In this document: piece after piece, positions 45,416-58,648 of the stretch | Numbering within the stretch: the first letter of the stretch is position 1 | Layout of the letters: each line of letters begins with the position of its first letter | Source: Melampsora larici-populina 98AG31 | Lineage: Eukaryota; Basidiomycota; Pucciniomycetes; Pucciniales; Melampsoraceae | Assembly: GCF_000204055.1 (NCBI RefSeq) | Contig: NW_006768817.1 | Location: 294,997 to 358,996, forward strand | DNA length: 64,000 bases | Direction: 5' to 3' | Translations under genes and position numbers: made by a program | The notes under the pieces: model-generated | Databases searched by the model: none | Seen by the model: the letters and a program-made list of their open reading frames with translations, nothing else | Told to the model about the DNA's origin: nothing

Positions 45416-47476
45416 AGAAAGAAAAAAAAGTATATTTCGCATTGTGTTGTTTTATTTGTTTTGGCTTATCATCAGATTTTTCTTTATCTTTTGTACTCTT
45501 GATAATTTGTGGTGGGCTTTCTTGGCTTTGGTAGGTGTGTATTGTATGCTTTTTTTGTGAGAAGTTTGCAATGTTCCTATTGTTTTTCTTAGTGGCTTCA
45601 TATTCTGGGATTATAATGCATTTTGTTAAACATTATATGTTATATCTCTTCTTTCTAAAATGTATGTATGCTACCTCTCTACAAAAATCAGATCAGATCC
45701 TTGTAGTATTCTTGTTGTTTATATTTTCTCTCGCACTCTTTTGATTTCACCACTGAAAGAGGAAACTGTAGAATTTAGAGATGGGAGGTTCTGGGAATGG
45801 CATTTCTTGACAATTTTGTGCTTGTCATTGATTATGTAAGAACATTATTCTCCTCTCATTGCCTTTCTCCAAGGGGCATGAGCAGCTCTGAAGGGTTGTT
45901 GTTTGATCTTCGTATACCTGTTGCACTCCTCTGCTTTGCTCTTTTGTCTCTTCTCATACATTTAGTTTTTGCTCCTATCTATATGTATGTAGTCTGATCA
46001 AATTCATCATCAAAATTATTTGCCACTGGGATTGCTTTGCAGTATGATTGTTATATTCTTTATACCTTGGCTACCTGCTAGGGTTTCTAAACCAACTACT
46101 CCCAATAAGTGCTTAACTATTGTCACTCCTGATTGGTGGTCATGTATTTTTAATGACCAATTGGAAGTTGATATGCTTCAAGTTCTAAGTATGTCTTCTT
46201 TTTCAAATCTTGCCATCCTGCTGCTCTTGCACTTTTAATTCATGCAAGCTCACTGGTGGACAGTCTCTCTCCAGCAACACCAAGACTACCTTAGACAATT
46301 GTCCGAAACATACAGAGGTGTTAGGTAGATCACATGAGAGTGCTTCAGTTGCAGTATTCGAGAGTGTTGCACTCTTGTAGCATCAAGCTCATCAATTACA
46401 GGACTTAAGTAAGTCAGCAAGAAAATGTGATCCAAAAAACCCTGGCATTGGGTTGGGATATGTAGCAGAAGTTATCCTCCCAGACCACTTGGTTCCGGTC
46501 TAGAAGATTTTTTGAGGGTTAGGTTTTGCTCCTTTAGTTGAGGAGCTCAGATGATGAACTTGGAGAGCTTTCTTTTTGTGTTGTTGAAGATTCTATGAAA
46601 GAGAGCCTTATCTATGATTGATAGTTTTTTTCTTGGTGTTTGAAAGAAAACATCACTGATTTGTGAATGGTTTCAGGTCCTCCCAATACATTTCAATTCA
46701 GATCCAGCACTAATCATCAGTGAAACTGATCACAGTTGTGTGACTCTGAGTATCCCTTCTGTCACATCCTTCACATGTATCTTCATCATATCTTTATTCA
46801 AGCTCAAGACTGTCAATAAATTTCTTGATCTTTGCATCCTCTGTTTAAGATGTGGGTAGCTGAAGTCAGAAGGGTCTAGATCTAGGTAAGAAATCCTTCC
46901 ACACGGCTGTGTCTTGGATTGCAGGGAACTGCGGCCATGCAGGTGACATGACCGGAGGGGTGGAGGCTGTGAAGCTCTGTGCAAACATTGGGCAAGAGAG
47001 AAATCAGGGTAAATGCGATACATAAATCTTGATAGATACATATTTTCTCTGTAGATTTTCACGTTCGAAAACTTTTAATTGTGTGGAACTCACATGCGAG
47101 GCTGAACTACATGCGAGCAACTTCAAACCGCAAATGCTCTTTACTTGTAGGTGTCACTTGGGCTACAATCTGTCACACTTGATTTTTCACTCGTTACGTG
47201 TGTCCACAACTTCGAAACCGGTGCGGTGGCTTGATAACCTGTAGGGTTCCCTTCAGTTTCGTCCACCCCGTGCACTACCGGTGAGGTACATCAGAAGTGA
47301 TTTCATAAAAAACTCACTCCGGCCACCTGACTGAAGCTGCTGTGTTTCTAATGCATGATAAAGGATATATGCTAGTCTAGCTCGAGTGTCATCTGATCCC
47401 GTATACGGAATTCGTAATCTATTGTTGACTTACCTCAGTCCATCAGCATCAGCACAAAATATTCATCAATCAAAAT
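45416..47476. other. Intergenic region, no gene seen
   Basis: AT-rich up to about 46.7 kb. Several hydrophobic short frames (45535-45744, 45797-45997) reflect T-rich DNA, not membrane proteins. A minus-strand frame at 46730-47062 is more balanced but has no domain. The last 250 bp should include the promoter of the transporter gene. Confidence 0.5.
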
Positions 47477-49420
47477 ATGGCAGCTGTTGAGAATTCAACC
47501 TCTACGCCACTAGATCAACCTGAATGCGGTTCGTTGTCACTCCTTTTCCCTCTCGGCTGGATCTCGCATCAGCCTGCGGCTAACGGCAGTGTATCATGCT
47601 GAACGCCTGAATAACTAACCGAGTTGTTCTTCCTCTTCCGGGCGATCTTCACAACAATTCACGACATCGCGTACACTGGCGCACTTGTCCGCTCCATTCA
47701 ACTTCAACCTCGATTGAATTTCATCGCGCGGCTCTATAGGTTCAAGCAATGAGGTAAGTTATCATGATCTTACTACAAAAAACATAGAACACGTCCAGTC
47801 ATCTAGCTTTGTACAAATTCCATGGTGTCATCCTACCCTTCATTATGCTTTCAAAAGCGCGATACCTTTGACCCTGTAGATTGTACGCTGATCCCTTTAC
47901 ATCTTCGCAATCGTAGTTTAGTGGTCGACTGGGCTTGAGAGTGGGAGCAATTTTTATCATTCTCGTCACATCACTCTTCGGGACACTTTTCCCTATCCTC
48001 ACTCGACGGTCAAGTTTATTCGTCATCCCGGCGGCCGCATATGAATTTGCAAAATATTTTGGAAGCGGTGTGATAATTGCGACAGCATTCATACATGTGA
48101 TTACACCATTCTAGTCCATTTTCCTCATTCTGCTACTGACTCATCATATCATTCAATAGCTTCTAGCACCTGCAAATGAAGCCCTGTCTTCGGATTGCTT
48201 GACAGGTGCATGGAAAGTATACCCCTGGCCAGAGGCCATCTCTATGATTTCAGTTTTCGTATTGTTCCTTGTTGAAATAATAGTGAGTCAACCATATACT
48301 TTCCATGAAAGCAGACCAGAGGCTGATTTTGAGGTAAAATTCTGTCAGGCTTTCCGAGTTGGGACCGCCAGGTTGACTCGGCTGGGCGTCAGATATCACA
48401 CTCACGGATCTGGCGACCCTGGTCACGCGGATCACAGTCATACCATTGGGGCGGGTGGCGATTTGAGACCAGAGCATGGTGGTGATGATTCTGGACAATC
48501 AGTTTTGGGAAAAGTTAGCGATGAAGACCCGGCCGCTGTTACCGCTGCACAGGCCAGTGCCACTGCACAGCTGATAAGCGTGGCCATCCTTGAGATTGGT
48601 GTGGTATTTCATAGGTGAGTTCAACACATAGCCTTTTGGCGTCATCCAATTTTGATCTTGGAGTGCTCATTTGGATCTCCTTTTCGTATCCTATAAATCA
48701 GTGCGGTCATTGGATTGACTCTGGCCGTAGACCCTCAATTCACAACATTTTTCATTGTGATCATTTTCCACCGTGAGCTCGCCTATCAAGTATCCTGTCT
48801 CACCGAAGCACTGATCAAGACTTGATATTTTTTCATCCGTCAGAGATGTTCGAAGGTCTTGGACTTGGATCGAGGCTCTCACAATTACGTCTACCTGCAC
48901 GATTGCGGTGGCTTCCAGTATCAAGTGGAATGGTTTACTCTTTCGTGACACCACTTGGACTCGCCATTGGATTAGGCGTACGAAACACGTAAGTAGGAAA
49001 ATTCGGCAACTTCCTCGCTCATATCTATATCTCCAGACTGATCGTTTAAACCAAACTTGAGCAGATACCGACCCGACTCTCCAACAGCGCTCATGGTCTC
49101 GGGAACACTGGATGCTTTCTCATCTGGGGTTCTACTTTATACGGGATTGGTCGAACTCCTCGCCCATGACTTCATTTTCAACCGAGAGATGCTGATAGAG
49201 TCTTCAAATGGGAAGATGGCCTTTGCAATAGGATCGGTTCTTAGTGGAGCTGCGTGCGTATCAAAATCATCTATTGGAATTTCTTTGGGTGCAATCATCA
49301 CATTTGGATTCCGAAGTGATGTCCATGTATACAGCCCGTTTGATTTGAAGCTGACATGATATTACTATGGCAACTATTGATTCTTTTAGTATAATGGCTT
49401 TATTAGGACGATGGGCTTGA
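47477..49420 (+). CDS. ZIP-family zinc transporter (356 aa)
   Basis: A divalent metal transporter of the ZIP family (fungal Zrt1/Zrt2 type) that brings zinc into the cytoplasm across a membrane. Nine exons: 47477-47528, 47740-47753, 47917-48096, 48160-48282, 48349-48614, 48702-48772, 48844-48988, 49065-49253 and 49390-49420; total 1071 nt. Exon 2 is a 14-nt microexon giving the SSNE of ECGSSNEFSGRLGLRVGA, a stretch conserved in fungal Zrt proteins. Membrane segments begin with AIFIILVTSLFGTLFPIL. A His-rich loop (HTHGSGDPGHADHSHT) follows the third segment. The signature HQMFEGLGLGSRL (HxxxEG) marks the metal path, and SPTALMVSGTLDAFSSGVLLY is the next conserved segment. The protein ends in MALLGRWA, as expected. 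The first donor (GTTCGT) is weak, so exon 1 is the least certain part. Confidence 0.9.
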
Positions 49421-51078
49421 CTTTCCTGTTAACTGGCCTCTCACTCCTCACGCTTCTAGTTAAGCCATAGAATTCGCAATCAAGAAAAGAAGTGAGAGCT
49501 TGACTATGAAAACACAAGTTGTGAAAATTATCTTACAGTATTCCCCATACACTTTACTTTAGTATTTCTAATAAGTCCCTGTTTATCTTTATAGTGTTTG
49601 ATACAACTTTTCACCATTTTCATTTCTTCCAACTGTGATCGACCTCATCAGTTTGTTGTAATTTATGAATTTCTAAATTATTATCTATAATCTCATGAAA
49701 GTAGGAAAATGATATTACAAAAGCTAACTATACACTCTCCTAGTCCATCAACTTTTGAGGGCATAAATGAGCAAATTTGTGCAATCCCTGAGGCTTCCCT
49801 CACAAAAGAAGTGAGAAGTGCTTTTTTGTGTTGATTTCAAGCCTTCATTCTTAGCCTGAGCCATCTTTACACCAAGGCTTTGAGTCAGTACCATACAGAT
49901 ACAAATCCATGAGATCACCTCACAAAGACCAAATTTCTCCAGGCTTGTACAAACTCCACAAGGGAAAGGAAAGGAAAGATTAACACAAACTTCATGATGG
50001 GGCAAAGTGCCTTTTGGACATTTTGTATCAGGTGTGGTGGATCACAGCGCATCATAAAATTAAGAAGACTGTTTGTCTATGTAGCGTCTTAGTTCTTGAA
50101 GCTGGAGGATCATGTGGAGGAGATCATACAATCATAGAACGAAGTCTGACAGCGGGAGAGCAATCGTCGCAATCAGTGCGATAACAAGTCTCGCAGTCGT
50201 GGTCAAGAGAGCCTAGAGGTCAATATCCTTGGGTAGAAGCGGTTTGGACGAAGTCCCGTTTCGGTGGGATAAACCCATAGGGCCTACTATATGGGTTAAC
50301 AGTTCTGACATGACTCCAGACTCAGCGGCGTTGGCTCAGGCTGGCTAACAAATCTTCCGACCTGCTTTGTTATCGATCGACGAATCAGCTGGGCATCTCA
50401 AGATGCAAACTTGTGAACAAGAACCATGAAGGTATGCTCTCATCGGCTGAAGGTGGCCATAAGTTTTCTGTTTATTTATCGCAGCGAGTGAAGTCGACGC
50501 AGTCCATATATCGGAATATGCCACAGTGACAGAGACCTCGAAATGCCCACTACCTCCAGTGACACGCTTGCGTTGGAATGGAGCTCATCGCAAAGCTTCA
50601 GTGGTAAGTCGGCAGCTAAAAAGCTGCGACGTGTAACACGATATATACTTAGTATTTCGCTTTATTCCCAGCCCGCGGCTCCTGGCAGCAAGCTTGCCTG
50701 GCAGAACAATCCTGAAACCTGTCATACTGCGCGTTTGGAAACGCGTTTGAGGGCGCCAAGGGTGTAGCAGAGCGTCTTTCTCAAAATGTCTAAAATCGAT
50801 ACTCTGCCTCTATCTTATGATGTATCCTGAGCCTCCATTCCCATCTTTGGAGCTTGGACATCACTAACCCACTCGAACATCATTCGGCGTCACCAAAGCC
50901 AACTGATCCATTTGTTACCTCAAAACACATTCACTCATTCATTCAATCAACATTCACTCATTTCTTGGGCATCAACGCAGAACCCGCTCGCCGATTTCTT
51001 CCTTCCATAGAAGATCTAAAATCTATCATTCCTTAAATCAAACTTGATCACGGGACATTTTGAATAAAGCTACTAAAG
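49421..51078. other. Intergenic region, possible small spliced frame
   Basis: Mostly no gene. Near 50.4-50.77 kb there is a possible two-exon frame (donor GGTAAGTC at about 50602, acceptor TTCCCAG at about 50672) encoding a short Pro/Arg-rich peptide, but no homology is visible. A frame at 50854-51036 lies in the likely 5' leader of the next gene and is not credible. Confidence 0.4.
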
Positions 51079-53433
51079 ATGGTATCGAATTTGTTATTAA
51101 TTTCCACATTCGCTGGAGGACTTGTACATGGTCACATGGAGAAACGAGACGTCCCTCCTCCCAATGTCGGCAATAATACCAACACGACCAGTCCGCTTCC
51201 AGTTACCACTATTGAGACCAACTACACACCACCTGCTTTCCAGATTCCACCACCGACAGTCAATTGGTCGGACCCATGTGCAATCGTACCGATTCAGCCT
51301 GATACATGGGCTCGACTTAAGCTTGATGATTACTTGGCTAACTATCCTGGGGGTCGAAATATGTCTCTAGCGGTTAGTGTCTCCTCATCATATGTCAAAG
51401 TGGAAAAATCAAATCTGTCGAACGTAAACATCCATGATTACTATGATCTAATCTTCCCCACTGTCTTCCTTCAGGAATTTGCTTCGTCGAGAGGCGTTGA
51501 CAACTTTGTATGCGGAATTGGCGAGACTTGTAATGCGGGACAGGTGAGCGGACAGAACACTTCCAGCCACATTCCCTTGCTTCTTGTATACAGCTATTGA
51601 CTCTAGATCACAGCCCTGTTTTCCTATCAAAGGGCCTGATTGGGAAGTATTTTATGCCTTACAAGGGTGGAACTTGATAAGAAACACATTGTACGGCGCC
51701 ATCGGCACAGCGGTCAGTATAACACAATGTAAGTTTCTAGGTCTGCAATCATAAAGACGAGCAGACTCTAACTCAATGAACCATAATCTTGCGCATATAA
51801 GCCATCTCGTCCTCACTGGTCACGGATCTTTACAAGCCCCTCAAACGTAGCCCGCTTTGGAAGCTCAATGATATATTCTCAATAGCCGCAGGTATTGCTG
51901 CACTCATTGCTTCAGTCGCAATTGCCTGGCCTGGTACCTTGCTTGCCATGGGAATTTGGTATTCTATCAACGCACTTCTTGGTATCGGTCAAGGAGCGAT
52001 CGGAATGACATTACTTGGAGAGAACTGGAAGGAAATTCCAGATCAATTCTCTAGAGTAAGATTCAAAGATTATTCAAAGAGATTTTACAGACCTAGATTC
52101 ATGATTCATGATAACTCATGAGATTTGTTTATCTTTTTCTTCAGTGGTCACAATACGCATGGTACCTTGGAAAATGGCAAGGTTTAGCACAAGAAGCGCT
52201 AAGCAATCAGACAACAGCAGTCCTCAATGCGGGCATCAGTACACCTGAAGGTATTTCAGGTGTTCTTAAAGGTGGAGCATACTTCATTCCTGTGAAGGCT
52301 CGACAAATGTCCGAGGTAGAGAACGAGATCTCTACCAGCGCAACCGCTCGAATCTTGACCCAGATCATTCGTGATTACGTGAGTCTCAACCTAATGATCG
52401 AACTTGATGAGATAACATAAGAATCTGATCAAATGGTGTTACTTTGAACAGGGTGGATTCGTCACAGTATCTGTACGCTATCTACGCTTCATGCTTCATA
52501 AGCAGCTATCTATAAAAATTTATTGGATTGTCTCTCTTCTCGGAATATAGGAAGGTTGTGACGGTAAAGGTCCAAACGGTGCTTGGGAGGATCCGGATTC
52601 AATCTCCTACTGCTATCCAAACAAAACGTAATCCATGAATCTTTCCTATGGCGTTTTTTCAAATCTTTCTTTCCACTGACAAACAACTCACACGTGGATC
52701 TTTTTTACCGTATATTTTCAGGATGATGAATGTCATCAGACATAAGGGAAAGAAAGCTGTCAACACTTGGTACCATGGATCCCTGATCAACTCGACCTAC
52801 GGATTCACGGCTGAATACATCACTACTCAAGCTTGGGAATGTCAACAAATGCACGGAGTAGGCGGCCCAAACCCTTACAACGATACGTAAGCTGTTTAAA
52901 TACTTTGATAATGACAAATAGATGTGTCTCTCATCTATATCTCGAAAACAAACCAAAATAGCGCATTCCCGACCAACAGTAACTCTACTTGCGTCATGGA
53001 CCTGCCTGTGTGCGATCTACGAAGTCATAGTAAGTTGCTTGAACAAATTCCCAATGTATAAATGCTGATGATGGTCATCATTATCTTTTGCCGTGACTTT
53101 TTAGAGATGCGTAAAGCTGTAGAGAAGCACGGAACAGTCGAAGCTTGTAGAAAGGTAGCCCATATACCTATCTAGGCAGATTTTGAGACATTTTCTAGTG
53201 ATTTCTTTCAAAAGGAGCTTTTAGATATATTATTTATCAAACTCTTTCCAGTACTTTGAGCGTGTTTTTCTTCGAGTTGATTGATCTAGAGCAAGAAATC
53301 AATTTTTACCATCTTTAGGCTTATAGATTAGATGTCATTGTAGGCAACGATCCTGTCTATGACTACCACTGTTCCTAGTGGAATCTTTATCGCAGGAAAA
53401 CAATGTCATGTTTTGACTCTTCCATCCAGGTAG
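51079..53433 (+). CDS. Secreted DUF7872-like protein (about 478 aa)
   Basis: A predicted secreted or cell-surface protein. Residues 1-19 (MVSNLLLISTFAGGLVHGH) form a signal peptide, followed by a Lys-Arg pair at 22-23 as a possible Kex2-type site. Eleven exons: 51079-51372, 51475-51543, 51614-51728, 51802-52055, 52145-52378, 52452-52472, 52551-52627, 52732 corrected to 52722-52886, 52962-53029, 53105-53154 and 53344-53433 (1437 nt). Exon 6 is only 21 nt. Conserved-looking parts are YLANYPGGRNMSLAEFASSR, FVCGIGETCNAGQPCFP, GPDWEVFYALQGWN, a hydrophobic segment (IFSIAAGIAALIASVAIAWP) and a Cys-rich C-terminal third. These recall DUF7872 proteins of rust and other basidiomycete genomes, function unknown. 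The last exon is tentative: an alternative acceptor would end the protein after YFERVFLRVD. Several NxS/T sites fit secretion. Confidence 0.85.
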
Positions 53434-53850
53434 AATCATTTCGCTCTCAATCACTCGCATGTTTTATGACTTTATCCAATTCCTAGAAACACCAAAAGCG
53501 TTCAAGTAACTGGGCTAAAACTTTTTGTATATATTGACATGACCAAAAAACAAACAATACCCAACGGGGTGGCTAGTGGTACATGACATATATTGAACAA
53601 TGATGACAAAAATGACAAATTAGCTTCAAAGATAACTTGCCAATTTTCTCAACTTTACAATGATGATGATGATTTGAAAATATAGACAACATTGGTAACG
53701 AGAAATAAATGGTATAAGTAAGACAAAGGTAAACAGGATTATCATTTTACCAAGTGGTACATTGACCACAATGACCGACCCCGACAATTACTCAAAGTAC
53801 CTAATTTTCATCCTTTCGATATTCCAATCAGTAAATAACGAGTTACCTTA
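53434..53850. other. 3' flank, nothing recognised
   Basis: AT-rich 3' side of the secreted-protein gene up to the left edge of the transposon-like element; no gene. Confidence 0.5.
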
Positions 53851-54932
53851 GGGTACGTTTGGTTGCGATTACGAATTGTAAACTCCGTTTGACCCCAGGT
53901 ACATTGCCCCGGGGCAAATGAGTTTATTGTTCAAATTGATTTTTCATCAAATAAACTCCGTTTAGGGTACATTGAAGAAAATCACGTTTGGTTGAAAATC
54001 CCAACCAGATGTATATAGTAAACTCAGGTAAACTCTCTTTGAAGTTTTCTCACCTCAGCTCACCTCACTTCACAATCTACCACTCCACATCCACCCATAT
54101 GGATGTCCTCTGGTGATCTCCAATACAATTAATGATCATATGATATGACCTTTGTCCCCATCCGACCATTTTTTTTCCCGAACACGCTCGCGATAACAGA
54201 AACGTCACCAAATTCAACTCCACCACTTCCTATTTATCTCATCTTTCAAGAGTGATTTGTTTTGGAATTTTTTGAAGTTCAACAATTGATTGATATTGAC
54301 TGATTGAATGGAATTGGATGATTGATTGGTTTTGAAAAATTGATTCAAATTGACCGATTGGTTGAAATCACACAATTGACTGGAAATTGGATCGATAACT
54401 CGTTCCTTCAATCAAAATTGGTTTTCGAGATTTCATTTGTACAATCACAAAAGAGAATAACTTTTTACACAGAAAAATCAATTCAATTCTAGATTCATAC
54501 TTGAGAAACAAAAGATAGATTTGAGAAGATGATTGGTCAGATAAAAGCAGAAGGAAATGGCTGCCAGGCGCGAGGAGTAGAGGTGAAAATTGGCTTGTGA
54601 GTCTTGAGTATGATGGTGTAGTGTTAAAGATGTTGATTGAGTCAAAGAACAAACATCTTATGCAGTGAATACATATTGGATCGATTGATGAGAAGGGTTG
54701 AAGTCTTTCGAAATGAAATTTTCTCAAGTACAAAAGGGAGTTTATTTCACGGATAAACTCCCTTTTGGCGTTTATCCAAAGTCCCGTTTTAAACTCCTTT
54801 TGGGACGGGGAAGGAGTTTATTTCTGGGTACCATAAGTGGTCCCAAACGTGTTTTTTTAACAGCGATTATTTTGCAAAATAATCGCTATTATTCAAAATA
54901 ATCGCCAAAAATAATCGCTACCAAACGTACCC
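53851..54932. mobile_element. Non-autonomous inverted-repeat transposon, 1082 bp
   Basis: Ends GGGTACGTTTGGTTGCGATTA and the inverse of GGGTACGTTTGGTAGCGATT match at 20 of 21 positions. The flanks are TTACCTTA (left) and TTACCTTC (right). That is an 8-bp hAT-type duplication with one mismatch, or a 3-bp TTA Harbinger-type target; both readings fit. Inside, subterminal hairpins repeat GGGAGTTTAT/ATAAACTCCC and AATAATCGC words. The reading frames inside are short and unrecognisable, so the element depends on a transposase elsewhere. Confidence 0.85.
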
Positions 54933-55267
54933 TTACCTTCAACAGTCCAATCAAGCTCCTCACGTGATTCTTATATAACGTCTCCTCAATTTAAAATCCA
55001 CTTGACATACTTCAATTCTTTTCAGACGGGATTTTGCTTACCTCTGATCTCCCAATACAGAACTTCAACCACTGATTTTGCTACAATTTGATTCGTACTC
55101 CTATCAAAACTTCACCCGCTTGATGGTCGATTGGAAATTTATGAACTCCCAGATAGCTTCAAAATCACTCTGTCTGTCTAACTAGAGCCATCCCGTTTCC
55201 TGCTTCTCTTCTAAGTGAGATTGAGTACATTATATTGTTGCGAATTTGGCACCGGTCTCTCACAGAA
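54933..55267. other. Spacer upstream of the tRNA gene
   Basis: No gene or motif that I can support. Confidence 0.5.
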
Positions 55268-55349
55268 GGTGCTATGTCCGAGTGGTTAAGGAGACGCCCT
55301 GCTAAGGCGTTGGGTTCTGCCCGCGCGAGTTCGAATCTCGTTGGCATCG
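55268..55349 (+). tRNA. tRNA-Ser (anticodon GCU)
   Basis: 82 nt, the usual size of a type II serine tRNA. Acceptor arm GGTGCTA pairs with TGGCATC and the discriminator is G. The D-arm region reads TCCGAGTGGTTAAGGA (box A). The anticodon stem ACGCC/GGCGT closes loop CTGCTAA with anticodon GCT at 55301-55303. A long variable arm (TGGGTTCTGCCCG) follows, then the T-arm GAGTTCGAATCTC (box B). No intron. It decodes AGC and AGU serine codons. Confidence 0.96.
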
Positions 55350-55355
55350 TTTTTT
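55350..55355 (+). terminator. RNA polymerase III terminator
   Basis: Six T residues follow the tRNA-Ser 3' end directly, the standard Pol III stop. Confidence 0.9.
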
Positions 55356-58300
55356 GGTGCTTCTAATGAGGCTGTGGTGTTTGGGTGGGGGGGTTGGTCT
55401 TCTTCCTTGATGGTTGAGGACAACTGGGAAAGACAAGTGCAATGATTTGTAATGGTCAGTATTTTTGCGGACCAGGGGAATTCAAGGTGGAAAGAGTAGT
55501 CCGTCTAGTCAAAAGATCAATTTATGAAGCTCTTGTGCGTAGAACTGTTGTATTTTGTGGTTTTGACGGAGGTAGCAGGTTTTGAGGACATTATGGGCGG
55601 ATAATTGCTGCAGTAAAATTCCATTCCGGTATTGATGAAGCCCAATCCATGACACATGTAATTATCTCTCAACTGCGCCTACATCAACACAAGTCTACAA
55701 TGATTTGAACATGATGAAAGTATAGAGCAAGAGAAAACACAAGGAAGTTTATGGTACAGATTCAAAGAGTGCACATTCTAACTTGGACGTCAAAGGCACT
55801 TCAATACTAGCTTCTTTAAGGAATAGTGGAGTTGTTCTAGGTCTTCTAAACTTTTATAGTATTTGTTGGCACTCATTCTACTACTAGATCAACTTCAAAC
55901 AAGCTGATCATGTTTAGAATTCAAGTTTCTTTGTTTTGATGAAAGAATCTTTCTGAAACCTGAATAAGGTAAATTGTCTTGATATCTGGTCCTTGTCTCC
56001 TGAGAGCTACTATTGAGGCAAACAATGTATAAAAACTTTTATTTCCTTCTGATTGCCATGAATTGATGTGAAGTTCATAGAATGGAATTGACTTTTAAAA
56101 GGGGAAGGTGGAATTTCGCACCCACCCTTTTAGTATTATACCAGGTAGGTCTTTGGAAGGAATTGAGTGTAATACTAAAACTCCAAAAAGAATCACTTTT
56201 CTTGGTTGAACATTTTTTAACTCGTGTTAAATCACCCTGTGTAAACAAAGCTGTACAAAAACCCAGAACCTTGGAGAGATTACTGGTTTTTCAAAAGTGA
56301 GCCTGGTAATGCCCAGCATAAATTCCACCAATCCACTAGAATTGCACAGGTACACAGCACTTCATGGGTTCACAGTACTTTGAGGTTGTCAATAAATAGC
56401 CACGTTTGAAAACCCGGCATGTAGGTGGTAATTGCATTGGATAGATGACCACCTGTGTAAGGATCTGATTTTTGATCTGGCTGTGCCAACACCTCTTCCA
56501 TCTGGCAGCCAGCTAGCCTGGAAATAGATACCGGTGTTGTCACTACAGACAACCCCTAAACCCTTGTGCAATGCAGCGGAACTCACCCTACTTCTGTTGC
56601 GCCTCGCAGCCTCCACAATGAGCAGGAGAACAAAAACTGCTATTCATCTATGGTAGACAAAAAGAAAATTTCATAATCACTATGATCTTGATAATGTTTT
56701 GATGCTGCTCAGAGATTATTTATACTTTGTGTATTTATATTCTCAAGTGATAGCACATGGTTTTGATCATATTCTAAAGATAATAATCTGACCTGAAAAT
56801 AAACTCATTAAATCAGAAAACTTTGCCTGAAAATAAACGCTATCTTCAAATAAATATCAGGCCAGTGATTATCATGGACTTTCTCCTGAATTTTGTAAAT
56901 AGAACAATTTTATTCTTTGGTATTGAGTTCATATATGATTTCAAAGTATTCAAGATTGAAATGATATTAATGTCTAGCAAATCATTGATAAGATATTTTA
57001 AAGTACTTGATACAATACTAACATTCTAACATTTTACGATTCCTATAAATCATATACCCAAACTTGAAGGAAACATCACAGATCTTCACAACTTGCTTCT
57101 CCTGATTTACACTATCCAAACCACTTCAGATCACTCTATAAAAAGAAATGCCAATCATCCTACCCACCAAATACGTATAGAAGAATTCAAAAATCCTTTT
57201 TTAAATGTACCTTGAACAGCCTTGATGATTTAAACCACAAAACAAAACCAAGAAAAAACGATCAAATCTGTTTCAATATTTGTCTTCAAGATTCTTTAGA
57301 TAGTTTTTTTTCTTCAAGTTCAATTGAAAAAAACGTATAAAACAACTTGATTAGATTTACGTAAGAATCAAGATATCATGATCAAGATGTTGATCAAAGT
57401 GGGGATGAAGATGAAACTCCTAATTCTAAACTGAATCTAATTTTGAATTTGTGTTTACCCGCAAAAAAAACTTATTCATGACATTCGCCACTTTGTTGCA
57501 ATACATATTTTATTCTGATCCATGATGCGATCCTCGATAATTACGTAAATCTATGATGGTCACTTTGAGTAATTGAAGATTATAGCTTATATCTGAGTTT
57601 TAATGATGTGGGTCTTAAATCATATCCATCACTTATCTGAACTTAAAGTTCATGGAACACCAATATTCTTCAGATAAATTAAATGTTTAGATACGGAAGT
57701 TGAGATTGAACATGTGCTTTGGTGTATGGTTTATCTATTTTTGAACGGTCTGGAGACTAGAGGTCATTCTTGATCAATCATCATCATCTCTACATAAAAC
57801 AATTCCTCAAAGATCATGTTTTAAGAGGATCGTCCACTTCCTTTGGTCAAGTTTAACTGTTTAAAAGACTTGTTACAAATCATCAATTTGGTTGCTCAAC
57901 CATATGGCATTCTAATAATCTTTGAATGATCATGCCCACCAAGGGGTCAATTTTCAACATAAGATCTGAATGATAGGTTGTCAATCAATTTGGTTGATCA
58001 AAGTGAAATTGGTTATTCTTGATGATGAATAAGATGAAAGATGCAAAGTTTTTGAAATTCTTTATTGATTGATTGAGGAAATGAACTTGAATGTAAACTT
58101 TGAATTTACAAATAAACAGTTGACTTTGAGAATTTGAATCGTTTTGTCCTTTCCCTCGCTCACTCCCGAGTGTCTCTCGAGAAAGGTTCATTTGATTCGT
58201 TACCTTTTGACGACCGATCTATGCACAATTTGTTGCTGAATCAAAACTCCTTCAAATTTAACAAACAAAATCAGATTAATTCTGAAATTAGAACTCTAAA

Positions 58301-58612
58301 CCTAGCTAGCTACTTAAATGCTAAATTCTAGTACAGCTAGACTTACATAAACCATTTTTGATTTCATCCCTGTGCAGTTCACAGAGTGTCAGTCTTGAGT
58401 TTGAGTCTGTGATATTTGAATTTTAATCCAAAAAAAAAAAGAAAAAGAAAAAGAAATTCATCAAATCTTTTTAACCAAACTTCAACTTCTCGCATCTATT
58501 GGATTGGTTTTGATTGATTTGAAGCAGGTTCAGTTAGTTCTTTTTACTTGTTTGAGTTTGTTTTGATGACTTTTATTTCAATTCACTTTTGACCTTCTTT
58601 TGTTTTCATTAT

Positions 58613-58648
<36 letters not shown>

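Noticed and set aside
46730..47062. 110-codon minus-strand frame
   Set aside because: No homology or splice context; kept only as a remark.
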